Below, one piece after another: positions 40,594 to 50,080 of a stretch of 64,000 nucleotides of DNA (its first letter is position 1; every line of letters starts with the position of its first letter). A program made the position numbers and the translations under genes. The DNA is from Chitinophaga arvensicola. Its GTDB lineage: Bacteria; Bacteroidota; Bacteroidia; Chitinophagales; Chitinophagaceae. The stretch spans positions 682,001 to 746,000 of the forward strand of contig NZ_FOJG01000002.1 of assembly GCF_900110835.1 (NCBI RefSeq), given 5' to 3'. The notes beneath the pieces are model-generated. The model was not told the origin of the DNA. It searched no databases and worked only from the letters and a program-made list of their open reading frames with translations.

Positions 40594-42723
40594 TTATTTT
40601 TTAACCGGATTAGTCACCATATCTTCCAACACCGAAATAGTTTCGGAGAGGTAAATATCTTTACCCAGCTTATCCAGCCACTCCTGGTAGCGGGCGGCGC
40701 TCACGGCATCTGTTTTTACCATCGCAGGGTTGATGCTTCTCTCCGTGGCGGGGATCATTTTTAAAACATTTTCCCCTTTCAGTTCTTTTGCCTGCTGTAT
40801 CTCTTTTTCATAACGGGCAGCCTGCTGATAGTTGGCTGCAAAAGATGACAGATCCAGTTTCGCCGGTTGCTCCTGTAATGATTTCAGCTGGCGGGTATTT
40901 GCAGTGATGGCAGCATAAGCGGGGTTATTGCGGATCCGCACCCCGGCCCGTGTTACTACTTTTTCATAATTAAAATGCCAGGCGAGCCGGTCATATGGCG
41001 GCAGGCCAACAGTATCGCAAACGAGTGCAGAAGAATAATCTTTTTCTGTGATAGCCTGCCACTGCATCCTGTCCTGGAGCACCACATCAGGCACCACGCC
41101 TTTTAATTGCGTAGACGAGCCATTGATGCGGTAGAATTTCTCCACGGTGAGCCGCATGCTGCCATAACTTACATCAGCGATTCCTTTCTGTGCATCGCCC
41201 ATTTTACCAATGTTGATATTCATCTGCGCGGTTCCTTTTCCAAAAGAAGACGAAGTACCGACGATCAGCCCACGACCACGATCCTGTATGGCGGCAGCAA
41301 ATATTTCAGATGCAGAAGCACTGCCCTCGTCTACCAGTACGGTCAGCGGGCCTTCGTACAACGGCGCCATATCCGGTGAAGAATACCGGTTGATATTATC
41401 CTTCTTCCTTAACCAGGTAATAGGACCTGATGGTACAAAACAATAGCCCATCGTGACTACTTCATCCAGTGAGCCGCCGCCATTGCCGCGAAGATCTACC
41501 ACAATACCGTCTACTTCCTGTTCTTTCAGTTTCTCTACTTCCCGGGCCATGTCGCCGGAAGCGCCGTTGATTTTAGCGCCGGAGGGATCCATGTAAAACA
41601 GCGGCAGGTAGATGTATCCGAAACGTTTCCCGTTTTTCTCGATGATCGCGCTTTTGACTTTGTTTTCTACGTCGATCACTTCTTCCCTTTTCACCGTCAC
41701 TATTCTTGATTTCTCACCGGGTTGTTGCAGGGTCAGTTTAACGGAGGTACCTTTTTCGCCCCGGATCATACCCGTTACCTCATTGGCTGGTAAACCGCTC
41801 ACCGTAAGCATTTCGCCTTTCTTATCTGCAATAGCCACAATGTTGTCGTTCTCTTTCACCTGTCCGCTGCGGTAAGCGGAGCCACCAGGCAATAATCTTT
41901 TTACATAGTAATCCGATTCCCTGGTGCCCAGTTCCATTCCCAGGCCGAAGTAACGTTTATTCAGCGCCTCGTTCAATGACCTGTCTTCCGGCGCGGCATA
42001 GGTAGTATGCGGATCTATTTCAAACATGGCGGTATTGATGTACCAGGCGAATTTGTCGTCCGCTCCGCGTTTTCCGGACGACTGCCGGAAATAATCTTCG
42101 TACCATTTACGCACTTTCGTACGGGCTTTGGCTTCCAGCGCAGCGTCAACGGTCACGATGCGGGTGGTGGTATCCCCTCCTGCAGCACGCATTTCCATAT
42201 AGTGACGCAGGGTATAATATTTCAACAGTTTGCGCCACAGCTCTTCCCGTTCCTGTTTATCCTTACAAAATGGCTGGTCTTTTCGTGCAGCCATTACCCT
42301 TTCTTTTTGCTTCAGGTCAAATGGAGTAGCGAGTACCTGCTGGCAGATGCGGCTGGCTTCTTCACAACGTTGCGCGTACAATGCGTAAGCAGCATCAAAG
42401 AAGGCGGTGCTGCCGGTGTTGAGCTGGTCGTCGATCTGATCTTTGTATATTGCCAGGCGGGCCACATCTTCCTGTAAAAACAGGTTGCTGTTGGGGTCCA
42501 TGTTCCGGAGAAATTTCTGCCACACCGCAGCTGAATAGGCGTCGTCAATGGCTTTCGGACTGAAATGATCTTTCTTCACTTTTTTCATGACCGTTGTGAT
42601 GACGGCGCTGCGATAAGCCTGCTGACCGGCAGGATCATCGGGCGACTGCGCCCTTACGGTCAGGCCGGTAAATGCAGTACAAACGCTCAATAACAGGAGT
42701 TGCGCTCCTTTACATCTTTTCAT
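40594..42723 (-). CDS. S41 family C-terminal processing protease (Tsp/Prc-like)
   Basis: 709 residues, signal peptide ending near VRAQ26. An N-terminal helical domain (about 30-240) with DPNSNLFL, a PDZ domain (about 250-345), and the S41 core with VVDLRGNGGGSLDE at about 408-421. The catalytic pair is Ser468/470 in DEGSASASEIF and Lys496 in SSFGKGTAQ. A C-terminal helical extension (about 545-709) fits the DUF3340 tail. These periplasmic proteases cut proteins with non-polar C-termini. Here it is embedded in a SusCD operon, so it may process a lipoprotein or the imported peptide. An intercistronic hairpin precedes it. Confidence 0.93.
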   Translation of the reverse strand: MKRCKGAQLLLLSVCTAFTGLTVRAQSPDDPAGQQAYRSAVITTVMKKVKKDHFSPKAIDDAYSAAVWQKFLRNMDPNSNLFLQEDVARLAIYKDQIDDQLNTGSTAFFDAAYALYAQRCEEASRICQQVLATPFDLKQKERVMAARKDQPFCKDKQEREELWRKLLKYYTLRHYMEMRAAGGDTTTRIVTVDAALEAKARTKVRKWYEDYFRQSSGKRGADDKFAWYINTAMFEIDPHTTYAAPEDRSLNEALNKRYFGLGMELGTRESDYYVKRLLPGGSAYRSGQVKENDNIVAIADKKGEMLTVSGLPANEVTGMIRGEKGTSVKLTLQQPGEKSRIVTVKREEVIDVENKVKSAIIEKNGKRFGYIYLPLFYMDPSGAKINGASGDMAREVEKLKEQEVDGIVVDLRGNGGGSLDEVVTMGYCFVPSGPITWLRKKDNINRYSSPDMAPLYEGPLTVLVDEGSASASEIFAAAIQDRGRGLIVGTSSSFGKGTAQMNINIGKMGDAQKGIADVSYGSMRLTVEKFYRINGSSTQLKGVVPDVVLQDRMQWQAITEKDYSSALVCDTVGLPPYDRLAWHFNYEKVVTRAGVRIRNNPAYAAITANTRQLKSLQEQPAKLDLSSFAANYQQAARYEKEIQQAKELKGENVLKMIPATERSINPAMVKTDAVSAARYQEWLDKLGKDIYLSETISVLEDMVTNPVKK

Positions 42724-42770
42724 ATAAAAAATATTAATGCAATGAATAGCTGATACAAGGACAAAAGGGT

Positions 42771-42804
42771 CCCGGAACGGAAATCACATTTCCGTTCTGC
42801 CGGG
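42771..42804 (-). other. Intercistronic hairpin between the SusCD block and the S41 gene
   Basis: CCCGG+AACGGAAAT pairs with ATTTCCGTT+CCGGG (42771-42784 and 42788-42804, three unpaired bases on the right arm, loop CAC). No T-run follows on the minus strand. It may be a partial terminator or an RNA-stabilising hairpin that sets different levels for the downstream genes. Confidence 0.55.
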
Positions 42805-42833
42805 TAAAACATGCTGCTGATAAGGCGATGCGG

Positions 42834-43649
42834 TTAAAGTCTCCCTCCGATCGCCTGTAAGTCTATCTGGTAGTTGTTAAGAAAATGAGCAAGTACTACG
42901 GCTGATTTTTTCCGGATCAATCCATTCACATCTACCCGTTTGCTCCATAAACCGGCTTCCAGGTCGGCTTTCGACTGACTGGTCAGCAGTTCGATATATT
43001 TCAGGAAATCGGTCACCACATTCATGTTGCCGTCGTTGGGTTCCAGCATACCAAAGGAATACATGTTGGAAGCTTCCACCGGTTGATAAGAGCGCGGCGC
43101 CAGGAGTTTGAACGCATCAGGAATGGTGAGATAACCCGTACGGAAAGCACATTCCATGTAGGCGCGATGCAGCCATCCGCGTACCAGTTTTAATTCAGCA
43201 GGTGTTTTTTGTGTGAGGGTGCTGTCTACCCATCCCATCGCCAGCATACTGCTGGTAGTAGCAAATCCCGTAACAGAACGTTTCCCATTTCCACCGATCC
43301 AGGAAGCCAATAAAATTTTATACGGCATGGTTGCTTTTAAGAAAGCATCCGGGTAGGTATTGAGTATTTCTGTTCTCAGGAACTTCAGACTGGCAGCTAT
43401 ATACGCCGGATTGGCGCTGAATGCGCTATCCTTCCGGATCTCTGTATAGTTATAAGCGTAGTCGAGCTGTGTAAATTTATACAGGACGTAGGTATTGTAT
43501 TGTTTGTACCAGGCTACAATCGTATCATCATACACCTGATTACCCTGAGGTAGTGTATACATCGGCATTACAGGGTCGGGCGTCAATGCTGCTTCTTTGC
43601 CACAGGCCGTCAGCAGGAAGGGTATGATAAGCAGATAATATAATCTCAT
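42834..43649 (-). CDS. Zinc-metallopeptidase-like (Mx1 type) lipoprotein, probably inactive
   Basis: The start at 43649 (MRLYYLLIIPFLLTAC) is chosen because it gives a lipoprotein signal; the longer frame would overlap the SusD gene. About 271 residues. N-terminal VYDDTIVAWYKQYNTYVLYKF and C-terminal LIRKKSAVVLAHFLNNYQIDL match the ends of the putative zinc-binding metallopeptidases that accompany SusCD in Bacteroidota. The expected HExxH is absent; at that place the sequence reads VRGWLHRAYMECAF, so only one His remains. It may be a surface binding protein that has lost catalysis. It follows the SusD gene by 28 bases. Confidence 0.6.
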   Translation of the reverse strand: MRLYYLLIIPFLLTACGKEAALTPDPVMPMYTLPQGNQVYDDTIVAWYKQYNTYVLYKFTQLDYAYNYTEIRKDSAFSANPAYIAASLKFLRTEILNTYPDAFLKATMPYKILLASWIGGNGKRSVTGFATTSSMLAMGWVDSTLTQKTPAELKLVRGWLHRAYMECAFRTGYLTIPDAFKLLAPRSYQPVEASNMYSFGMLEPNDGNMNVVTDFLKYIELLTSQSKADLEAGLWSKRVDVNGLIRKKSAVVLAHFLNNYQIDLQAIGGRL

Positions 43650-43677
43650 ATATCGTCTTTTGATAGTTGGAAAGAAG

Positions 43678-45168
43678 TTATTCTGGTAAGCGTTTACCGT
43701 TAAACTGCGGATTTTGAACCAATGCCGGATTACGCGACAATACCTCATCCGGGATAGGCATCACATATTGCGGATCGCGGGCAGCGAGGCGGTATATCTC
43801 TGCGGTTGTAGGGCTGGTAGGAAATACATGTTTGATAGATGGCATACCATAGCGTCTCAGATCGAACCAGCGGTGCATTTCTTCGCGGAACAGTTCGCGG
43901 CGGCGTTCTGTTCTGCACATCTGCAGCAGTTTATCGCCCGGTTGTAATGTCCAGGGGGTGAAGGAAGCTTTATCCAACCGGTTGGCACGGAGTGTATTCA
44001 GGTCCAGCAATGCCTGCGTAGCGCCATTTACATCGCCACTTTTCCTGTATTTCTGGATATAGGCTTCTGCACGGTTCAGATATGCTTCCGCACTTCTCCA
44101 GGAGTTATTGAGTTGTCCATTACCGGAGTTCACGTTGCTGGTATTTTTCATTTGTGAATAATCCTGGTTGATAATATCTTTCAGAAAATCCGGTGTATAA
44201 AGAAAAGCTATTTGCTGGCGCAGGTCATTTTCTTCAAAACAGTCGGCCAGGTCATGTGATACATTATACGTTTCATCATAACTAACCGGTAACTGTTCAA
44301 CAGAATTTCCGTAGCTCCAGATACTTTCCACATTCGCAGCACCTACCAGCAGCTTGTGATCCAGGTCGGGTTCTCCGCCCCATGTATTCAGGTCCATTAG
44401 TTGCGGATGATACTTCAACACTTCGTCGGCGTGGCTGATGGCTTTATCCCAGTCCTCCATGTACAGGTAAATCCTGCTGGCCAGCAAATGCGCGGCTACA
44501 TGGGAGATCCGGTAAGGCACCTGTTCTGTTTTCTGTTTATCGAGCAAATACATGCCGCTATCGAGGTCGCTCACAATCTGGGTATATACTTCTTTCACTG
44601 TATTCCTGGTAAGCAGGTCATTGGAGAAGTCGGCTGATTTCCTGATAGGTATTCCCGGATTTTTATCGGGCGTGCTTAACGAATCATTGTAGGGCTTTGC
44701 ATAAATATTCACCAGCATAAAATGGTAGAATGCCCTCAGCGTATAGGCTTCTCCTTTGAATTGGTCCTTATCCGATTGCCGGCCGGTGGAATTATCCAGG
44801 TATTGAAGCGCCACATTCACTCCTAACAGCAGCTGGTAGTAGGTGCCCCAGGTATTGAAATTCATATTAAAACCGGCTGCATTGCTGCTGGCTACAAAGT
44901 CGGGCTGCCATTGATAAATAGGCGCCGCCGGATATTGCAGTTTTAAATTGGCATAAAGCGGGCCGTTGTATCCCTGGGTGTCATCATCTAAAAATGCCAT
45001 CCATGATTGCAGCGTTACATTGACGGTGGGGTATCCGTCGTAATAAAGGATCTCTCCAAAATCAGTGGTCGATTTAGGTGTTACGTCTGTTGGTGAATAC
45101 TCCTGCAGGAACTTCTTACAGGATATCAGACACATGGCCCCTATGATGAATAACAACAATTTTTTCAT
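43678..45168 (-). CDS. RagB/SusD-type substrate-binding lipoprotein
   Basis: 496 residues with a lipobox (CLISC17) followed by KKFLQEYSPTD. The SusD pattern is visible in FKGEAYTLRAFYHFMLVNIYAKPYND and RTERRRELFREEMHRWFDLRRYG. It binds the same ligand as the SusC barrel 24 bases upstream, whose regulation is through FecR and sigma. The lipoprotein downstream shares the surface. Ligand unknown; proteases and thioredoxins in the same operon hint at a peptide- or protein-derived nutrient. Confidence 0.95.
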   Translation of the reverse strand: MKKLLLFIIGAMCLISCKKFLQEYSPTDVTPKSTTDFGEILYYDGYPTVNVTLQSWMAFLDDDTQGYNGPLYANLKLQYPAAPIYQWQPDFVASSNAAGFNMNFNTWGTYYQLLLGVNVALQYLDNSTGRQSDKDQFKGEAYTLRAFYHFMLVNIYAKPYNDSLSTPDKNPGIPIRKSADFSNDLLTRNTVKEVYTQIVSDLDSGMYLLDKQKTEQVPYRISHVAAHLLASRIYLYMEDWDKAISHADEVLKYHPQLMDLNTWGGEPDLDHKLLVGAANVESIWSYGNSVEQLPVSYDETYNVSHDLADCFEENDLRQQIAFLYTPDFLKDIINQDYSQMKNTSNVNSGNGQLNNSWRSAEAYLNRAEAYIQKYRKSGDVNGATQALLDLNTLRANRLDKASFTPWTLQPGDKLLQMCRTERRRELFREEMHRWFDLRRYGMPSIKHVFPTSPTTAEIYRLAARDPQYVMPIPDEVLSRNPALVQNPQFNGKRLPE

Positions 45169-45192
45169 GCTGGATAATTGATATGAAATATT

Positions 45193-48100
45193 TTAAAAAC
45201 TGGCGTTCAGGCTGCAGGCATATTGCCGGGTAAGGGGCAGCGCATTTTTTCCTGCACCATCAATTTCCGGATCCTGGCCTTTCAGCTGCGGATTGGCGAT
45301 GGTAAAAACATTATTGACCGTAACGCCTATGCTTAAATTTTTAATTCCTGTACCTGTAAGTCTGGTGGAAGGAATGTTGTAATTCAAATTCAGGAAATTA
45401 CACCGGAGATAATTATTGCGGATGGTTCTGAAATCAGATGAATTATAAGCTACCATCGGATCTACGAGTATCGTGGTGGTGGTACCGATATTGTTGGTAC
45501 CAGGTACCCTGTAAGGGATCTTCAACTTATTTTCACTGGCCGGATAATCAGTCATGGCCGGAATATCTGTTTTTAACTCGTCTCCTGGTTTTCTCCAGCG
45601 ACCGAAATAGTCCCTGCCCAGATTGGTGAAAGGCGCCGGGGTACCGTTACCATCGGATGTTTGCAGGAAAGGGTCATTGAGTCGTTTGCTGCTACCCAGA
45701 CTTACATACACCGACATTACCGCTGAAAAGGATTTATACCGGAAAGTGGGTTGAATGCTACCGGTAAAAAGCGGTTGCATTTGCCCGGAGTATACCAGAA
45801 AATCATCGGGGTTGGTGGTTTGCTCTTTCAGGTTCAGGTTTTTGAAAGTAGGCAAGCCTTTGTCGTGGCTCAACCCATTGTAAATATAGGAGTAAAACCC
45901 GCTGACAGGCCTTCCTGGCAGATGTCCGCTACCATTAAAAAATGAGGAATAGTTATACGGAACCAGCTGATCGGACACCCGGTTGATATTTTTGCTGGCA
46001 GTGAAAAGAAAGGAAAGCAACGTGTTCTTTGATCTGATGACGTCTATGTTGATACGGGTTTCCAGTCCTCCGTTAAACAAGGTACTTCCGTTTCTGTACA
46101 TTCCGTTCATACCGTATTCGAAGGGAATATTGATCATATCCAGTACATCTACCGTTTTCTTGGAATAGTAGTCCACGTTTACAGAGAAGCGGTTGTCGAA
46201 CATAGCTATCTGTGTACCGATATTCCATTGATATGTTTTCTCCCAGCGGAGGTCCGGGTAAGGCATGGATTTGATATGCATATATGGTTTTCCGGTAACA
46301 CTGCTTACGGTACCAGGATTGGCATAGGTAGCGATAAGGTTAGGGCCTACCACGTCGATCACATTTCCCTGTGTACCATAAGATGATCGGAACTGCAGAT
46401 CGCTGATGAGGGAAGTAGCAGGAAACCAGTTTTCGGAAGTTACATTCCAGCGTGCCGCTATACTGTAATTGGGCAGGAACCTGGAGTTGGCGTATTGTCC
46501 GAACCTGTTGGAACCATCTGTTCTGACGTTACCACTCAATACATACCGGTTCATCATACTGTAGGTGGCGGAACTATAAAAAGAAAGGGAATTGTTGATA
46601 GCGCCGGTAATAGTTTCCGAGCTAAACCGCTGCCGGCCTCCTGTTGTAGGGGCAAACATTTTCCCACGGTCAGGAAAATACCCTGGTTCTACAGATATGA
46701 GGCCGTTGGAAGTTTCACTTCTCACTTCATTACCAAAGGTAAAACTGAACTGGTCGCGGTCTTTAAAGAAGCCTGTATTGTAATCTATGCTGTTTCTTAA
46801 TCCGAGTGCCAGGCTTTTCTGGTTCATCATATAAGCCAGTCCGCCGTTGGGCAGATCCGTTGTCTGCAACATATCCTTTGTGGGTGTCACTTTGCTGTCC
46901 CATCCCCGGATAACAGCCATAGCCGTGGTGTTCTCGTCTGCCGCTGCTAATCCGTCGGCGCTACTGATCATAGCATTGGAGGTATTGTTAAAAGACCAGT
47001 GTTTACTGATCTTGTAAATCATGTTTAAGTTGACGCTGGTAGATTGGGTACTGCTGTTATTTTCTGAATGATTGATTTCATTCAGGATATTATAACCAAA
47101 TGGCTGGTTGCGTAACTGCAATGGCTGGCTCACGGAGAGGTTATTGGGAGGGCGTACCGGGTAAAAATCATCCGGGCTGTAGATGCGGCTTGTTTGTAAA
47201 GCGTAACTCATAGGGTCTACTCCCTGGTAATACCCGGAAGATTTGATATAGTTGCTTTGCATCGACAGATCCAGGTTCAGTCGTTTACCGATCTGTGAGG
47301 TGATGCCGATATTAGCGCCGTAGGTTTTCTTTCCATCCAGCAAGGCGGCACCTTTGGCATCAGCATAGTTCACGGAAGCATAGTAAGTGGTTTTACCAAC
47401 GCCACCGCTCATACTCAGGGAATGCTGCATGCTCATCTGGTTTCTGAACAATAGTTTAAACCAATCTGTATTGCGTGTCTGGATTGTGTTTACTTTCTCC
47501 CCGAATTGCGTCTCTGTGATTTGCCTGGCGTACAGCGCCCTTAGTAATCCTTCATAGGAGAACTGTTCATCAAAGCCACTCATATCTCCCCTGTAAAGGG
47601 CTCCGTCTTCAATTAATGATTTAGAGAACGCAACCCGTTCTTTGGAGTTCATCAGGTTTAAACTGCTGTAACGGGGGCGTGCCTGGAAAGAGACATTGGT
47701 GTTGTAGGAGATGGACACCGGGCCGGCCTTTCCTCTCTTGGTGGTGACCACGATCACGCCATTTGCGGCCCTGGTGCCATAAATGGAAGTGGCGCCCGCA
47801 TCTCTCAGGAAAGTGATACTTTCAATATCATAGGGATTAAGGCCGCTGATGGCATTTCCCATCATATCGAAATTGGATTGGGAGGGACCGCTCAGGAGAT
47901 TGTTGAGGATAGCTGATGAAACATTCACCGGGTCAGGGCGTATCATTCCATCTACTACCCATAGTGGCGCGGCATTGCCTATTAAAGTAGAAGTACCCCG
48001 GATGCGCAAGGTAGGTTTCGCATTTACGCTGCCGGAGCTGTTGATCACCATCAATCCGGGAACCTTTCCCTGCAGCATTCTGTCTACAGAAGGCTGCCCG

Positions 48101-48837
48101 GGTTGCAGGATATCTGCTGCGTTCAGTTTCAGCACTGATCCGGTAGCCAGGCGGGGATCAATTTTCTGATAGCCATTTATTACTACTTCCTGGATAGCCC
48201 TGGCAACGGTATCCATCTGAAAAAAAACCAGTTCTTCTTTGGTGGGTTTCGCTGTGTACAGTAAAGTTTTCATACCCACCAGGGAAAGACTGATCTGTTC
48301 CTGTTGTGTAGCAATCAGCATAAAGAATCCATCCGGTTGGGTAATGGTCATTTCGCGGGAGCTGAGGCCTTTGATGCTTACGCCTCCCAGGGGCTGGCCC
48401 TGAGGATCTGTTACCCTTCCTTTAACCACCATGGATAAACTACCAGGTTTCTGTGTAGTGGCTTCCGCTTCATAGATGATGATGCCGCCCATTTCCACGA
48501 TAAACTGCAAGCCGGTATTGAGTAGTACCTGGCGGAGCAATGATTCAAGGGGAACGCCGTCCATTTTAACGGTGACCGGCGCCTGCCGGCGGATCAATTC
48601 ACTGTTGTACGTAAAGCGTATATGCATTTGCGTGCGCAGATCTTTTAATACTTTGCTTAAAGGCTGTTTGTTGGCCTGGTAAGAGATCTTCCTGGTGAGT
48701 ATTTCCGGCTTTTCCTGGCCTTGTGCCGGCAATCCGTTGCCGGCCAGCATCAGTAAAAGCAATAACCCGAAAGGTAACCGCATGACATAGCCCTGCGCTT
48801 CCTTCCAGCAGAAGGACAAGCCCGATAATTTTCTCAT
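45193..48837 (-). CDS. SusC/RagA TonB-dependent transporter with STN signalling domain
   Basis: 1214 residues; start at 48837, or possibly codon 19 (48783), which gives a neater signal peptide MRLPFGLLLLLMLAGNG. Next come the STN (secretin/TonB short) domain at about 48-125 (ISYQANKQPLSKVLKDLRTQ), a carboxypeptidase-regulatory-like domain at about 140-215, the plug with VVINGYQKIDPRLATGSV and GTRAANGVIVVTTKRG, and the barrel ending NASF. STN domains talk to FecR anti-sigma factors, which are encoded immediately upstream. Thus ligand binding outside should free the ECF sigma and switch on this operon. Second SusC of the window and the only one with STN. Confidence 0.95.
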   Translation of the reverse strand: MRKLSGLSFCWKEAQGYVMRLPFGLLLLLMLAGNGLPAQGQEKPEILTRKISYQANKQPLSKVLKDLRTQMHIRFTYNSELIRRQAPVTVKMDGVPLESLLRQVLLNTGLQFIVEMGGIIIYEAEATTQKPGSLSMVVKGRVTDPQGQPLGGVSIKGLSSREMTITQPDGFFMLIATQQEQISLSLVGMKTLLYTAKPTKEELVFFQMDTVARAIQEVVINGYQKIDPRLATGSVLKLNAADILQPGQPSVDRMLQGKVPGLMVINSSGSVNAKPTLRIRGTSTLIGNAAPLWVVDGMIRPDPVNVSSAILNNLLSGPSQSNFDMMGNAISGLNPYDIESITFLRDAGATSIYGTRAANGVIVVTTKRGKAGPVSISYNTNVSFQARPRYSSLNLMNSKERVAFSKSLIEDGALYRGDMSGFDEQFSYEGLLRALYARQITETQFGEKVNTIQTRNTDWFKLLFRNQMSMQHSLSMSGGVGKTTYYASVNYADAKGAALLDGKKTYGANIGITSQIGKRLNLDLSMQSNYIKSSGYYQGVDPMSYALQTSRIYSPDDFYPVRPPNNLSVSQPLQLRNQPFGYNILNEINHSENNSSTQSTSVNLNMIYKISKHWSFNNTSNAMISSADGLAAADENTTAMAVIRGWDSKVTPTKDMLQTTDLPNGGLAYMMNQKSLALGLRNSIDYNTGFFKDRDQFSFTFGNEVRSETSNGLISVEPGYFPDRGKMFAPTTGGRQRFSSETITGAINNSLSFYSSATYSMMNRYVLSGNVRTDGSNRFGQYANSRFLPNYSIAARWNVTSENWFPATSLISDLQFRSSYGTQGNVIDVVGPNLIATYANPGTVSSVTGKPYMHIKSMPYPDLRWEKTYQWNIGTQIAMFDNRFSVNVDYYSKKTVDVLDMINIPFEYGMNGMYRNGSTLFNGGLETRINIDVIRSKNTLLSFLFTASKNINRVSDQLVPYNYSSFFNGSGHLPGRPVSGFYSYIYNGLSHDKGLPTFKNLNLKEQTTNPDDFLVYSGQMQPLFTGSIQPTFRYKSFSAVMSVYVSLGSSKRLNDPFLQTSDGNGTPAPFTNLGRDYFGRWRKPGDELKTDIPAMTDYPASENKLKIPYRVPGTNNIGTTTTILVDPMVAYNSSDFRTIRNNYLRCNFLNLNYNIPSTRLTGTGIKNLSIGVTVNNVFTIANPQLKGQDPEIDGAGKNALPLTRQYACSLNASF

Positions 48838-48918
48838 TCTGGTTTGATATTATGGTTTAAAGCGCAACCGGTGGTTGCTGACAATCTGATTGATTCCGGT
48901 TGATATTATTCACTGTTA

Positions 48919-50028
48919 TTATTTCATGATGTATACTGTTCTGCCTTCTGTTCTGAACCGGAGTTGTCCCATACTGCGGCTGATCTGGTTCAACACATCC
49001 TGTAACGCAGGCGGGCGGCGCATATCGAGGGTAAAGCTTACTTTTTCCAGTGCCGGATCTTCAAAAATGAAAGTATAGTCGTAAGTCCGGCTGAGGTAAG
49101 TAGAGATATCGCGTAAACTGGCATCTTCAAAAAACAGATCACCTTCGGCCCAGGCAGTAAAGAGTCTTGTTTCCACGGTTCTTTTTTGCAGGGTGGTGCT
49201 CTGACTGTTATAAACAGACTGCTCACCGGGCGAAAGCAGGGTCTGTTGCTGACCGGCAGCGACGAGTAGTTTACCGCTGCTTAAGGTGGTTTGTAACTCC
49301 GGCGTGTAGGTGTTTACGTTAAAAGCAGTGCCTAATACTTTCATTGTTACCATACCTGCATGAACGGTGAATGGCCGTTGTATATCTGCGGCGACTTCGA
49401 AATACGCTTCTCCCTTTACAGCAACTTCGCGTGTGGCACCGTTAAAGGCGGCAGGATAGATCAGGGTAGTGCCGGCATTGAGCTGCACCCGTGTGCCATC
49501 CGAGAGTTGCAGGCTAAACTGTAATCCCCGGGGAACTTCCAGTGTATCCATGCCCGTTACAGCATGCTGCGTTGCAGCAGGATCATATACGGCCGAATGC
49601 TGGTCTGCTTTAATGGCTGCTATACCATTGTGGGGAATTACCTGTTTATTATCGCCGAGTGTAACGGTATGTCCGTCTGCCAATTTAAGGCGTACGCTGG
49701 CTGCGGGCATTTCATTGGCCAGTTGCGGCGCCTGTTGCCGGCGGCTGAGCATCCACCATACGGTGGCGATGGCGAGTACCAGTGTGGCGGCAGCTGCGAG
49801 TTTCACCAAAGAAAAACGACGTGCACGTTTGCGATCCCTTGCCTGCACAAAGCTTTCCCATCCAGCGTTTGCCGGAAACTTCTCCGCTCCTATCCTGGAC
49901 TGCATTTCCTTTGCGGCAGCCAGCATGGCCAGTTCCTCCTCATTCAGGGAGGTATTGGCCTTGCTTCCGTCCAATTTGTCCAGCAGCTTATCCCAGTCTA
50001 TTTCGTGATGATTTTCGTGCTTATTCAT
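48919..50028 (-). CDS. FecR family anti-sigma factor/signal transducer
   Basis: 369 residues. A cytoplasmic N-terminal part that binds the sigma factor (about 1-80), one TM helix (about 84-104, LAAAATLVLAIATVWWML), the FecR domain in the periplasm (about 150-260, with LEVPRGLQFSLQLSDGTRVQLNAGT) and a C-terminal DUF4974 domain (ISTYLSRTYDYTFIFEDPAL to the end) that contacts the STN domain of SusC. It lies between the sigma gene (52 bases away) and the SusC gene (81 bases away), the classical order in Bacteroidota. Confidence 0.95.
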   Translation of the reverse strand: MNKHENHHEIDWDKLLDKLDGSKANTSLNEEELAMLAAAKEMQSRIGAEKFPANAGWESFVQARDRKRARRFSLVKLAAAATLVLAIATVWWMLSRRQQAPQLANEMPAASVRLKLADGHTVTLGDNKQVIPHNGIAAIKADQHSAVYDPAATQHAVTGMDTLEVPRGLQFSLQLSDGTRVQLNAGTTLIYPAAFNGATREVAVKGEAYFEVAADIQRPFTVHAGMVTMKVLGTAFNVNTYTPELQTTLSSGKLLVAAGQQQTLLSPGEQSVYNSQSTTLQKRTVETRLFTAWAEGDLFFEDASLRDISTYLSRTYDYTFIFEDPALEKVSFTLDMRRPPALQDVLNQISRSMGQLRFRTEGRTVYIMK

Positions 50029-50058
50029 ATTCTACGATAACAAAGGCAAACGATCATG

Positions 50059-50072
50059 AAAAAAGGGTGAAG
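50059..50072 (-). repeat. Direct repeat copy 1, before the fecR gene
   Basis: On the minus strand CTTCACCCTTTTTT lies 30 bases before the fecR start codon. The identical 14-mer recurs at 50795-50808 before the sigma gene. Two exact copies in the two 5' regions of one operon suggest a shared translational or transcriptional element. Confidence 0.55.
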
Positions 50073-50080
50073 GCCCTCCT

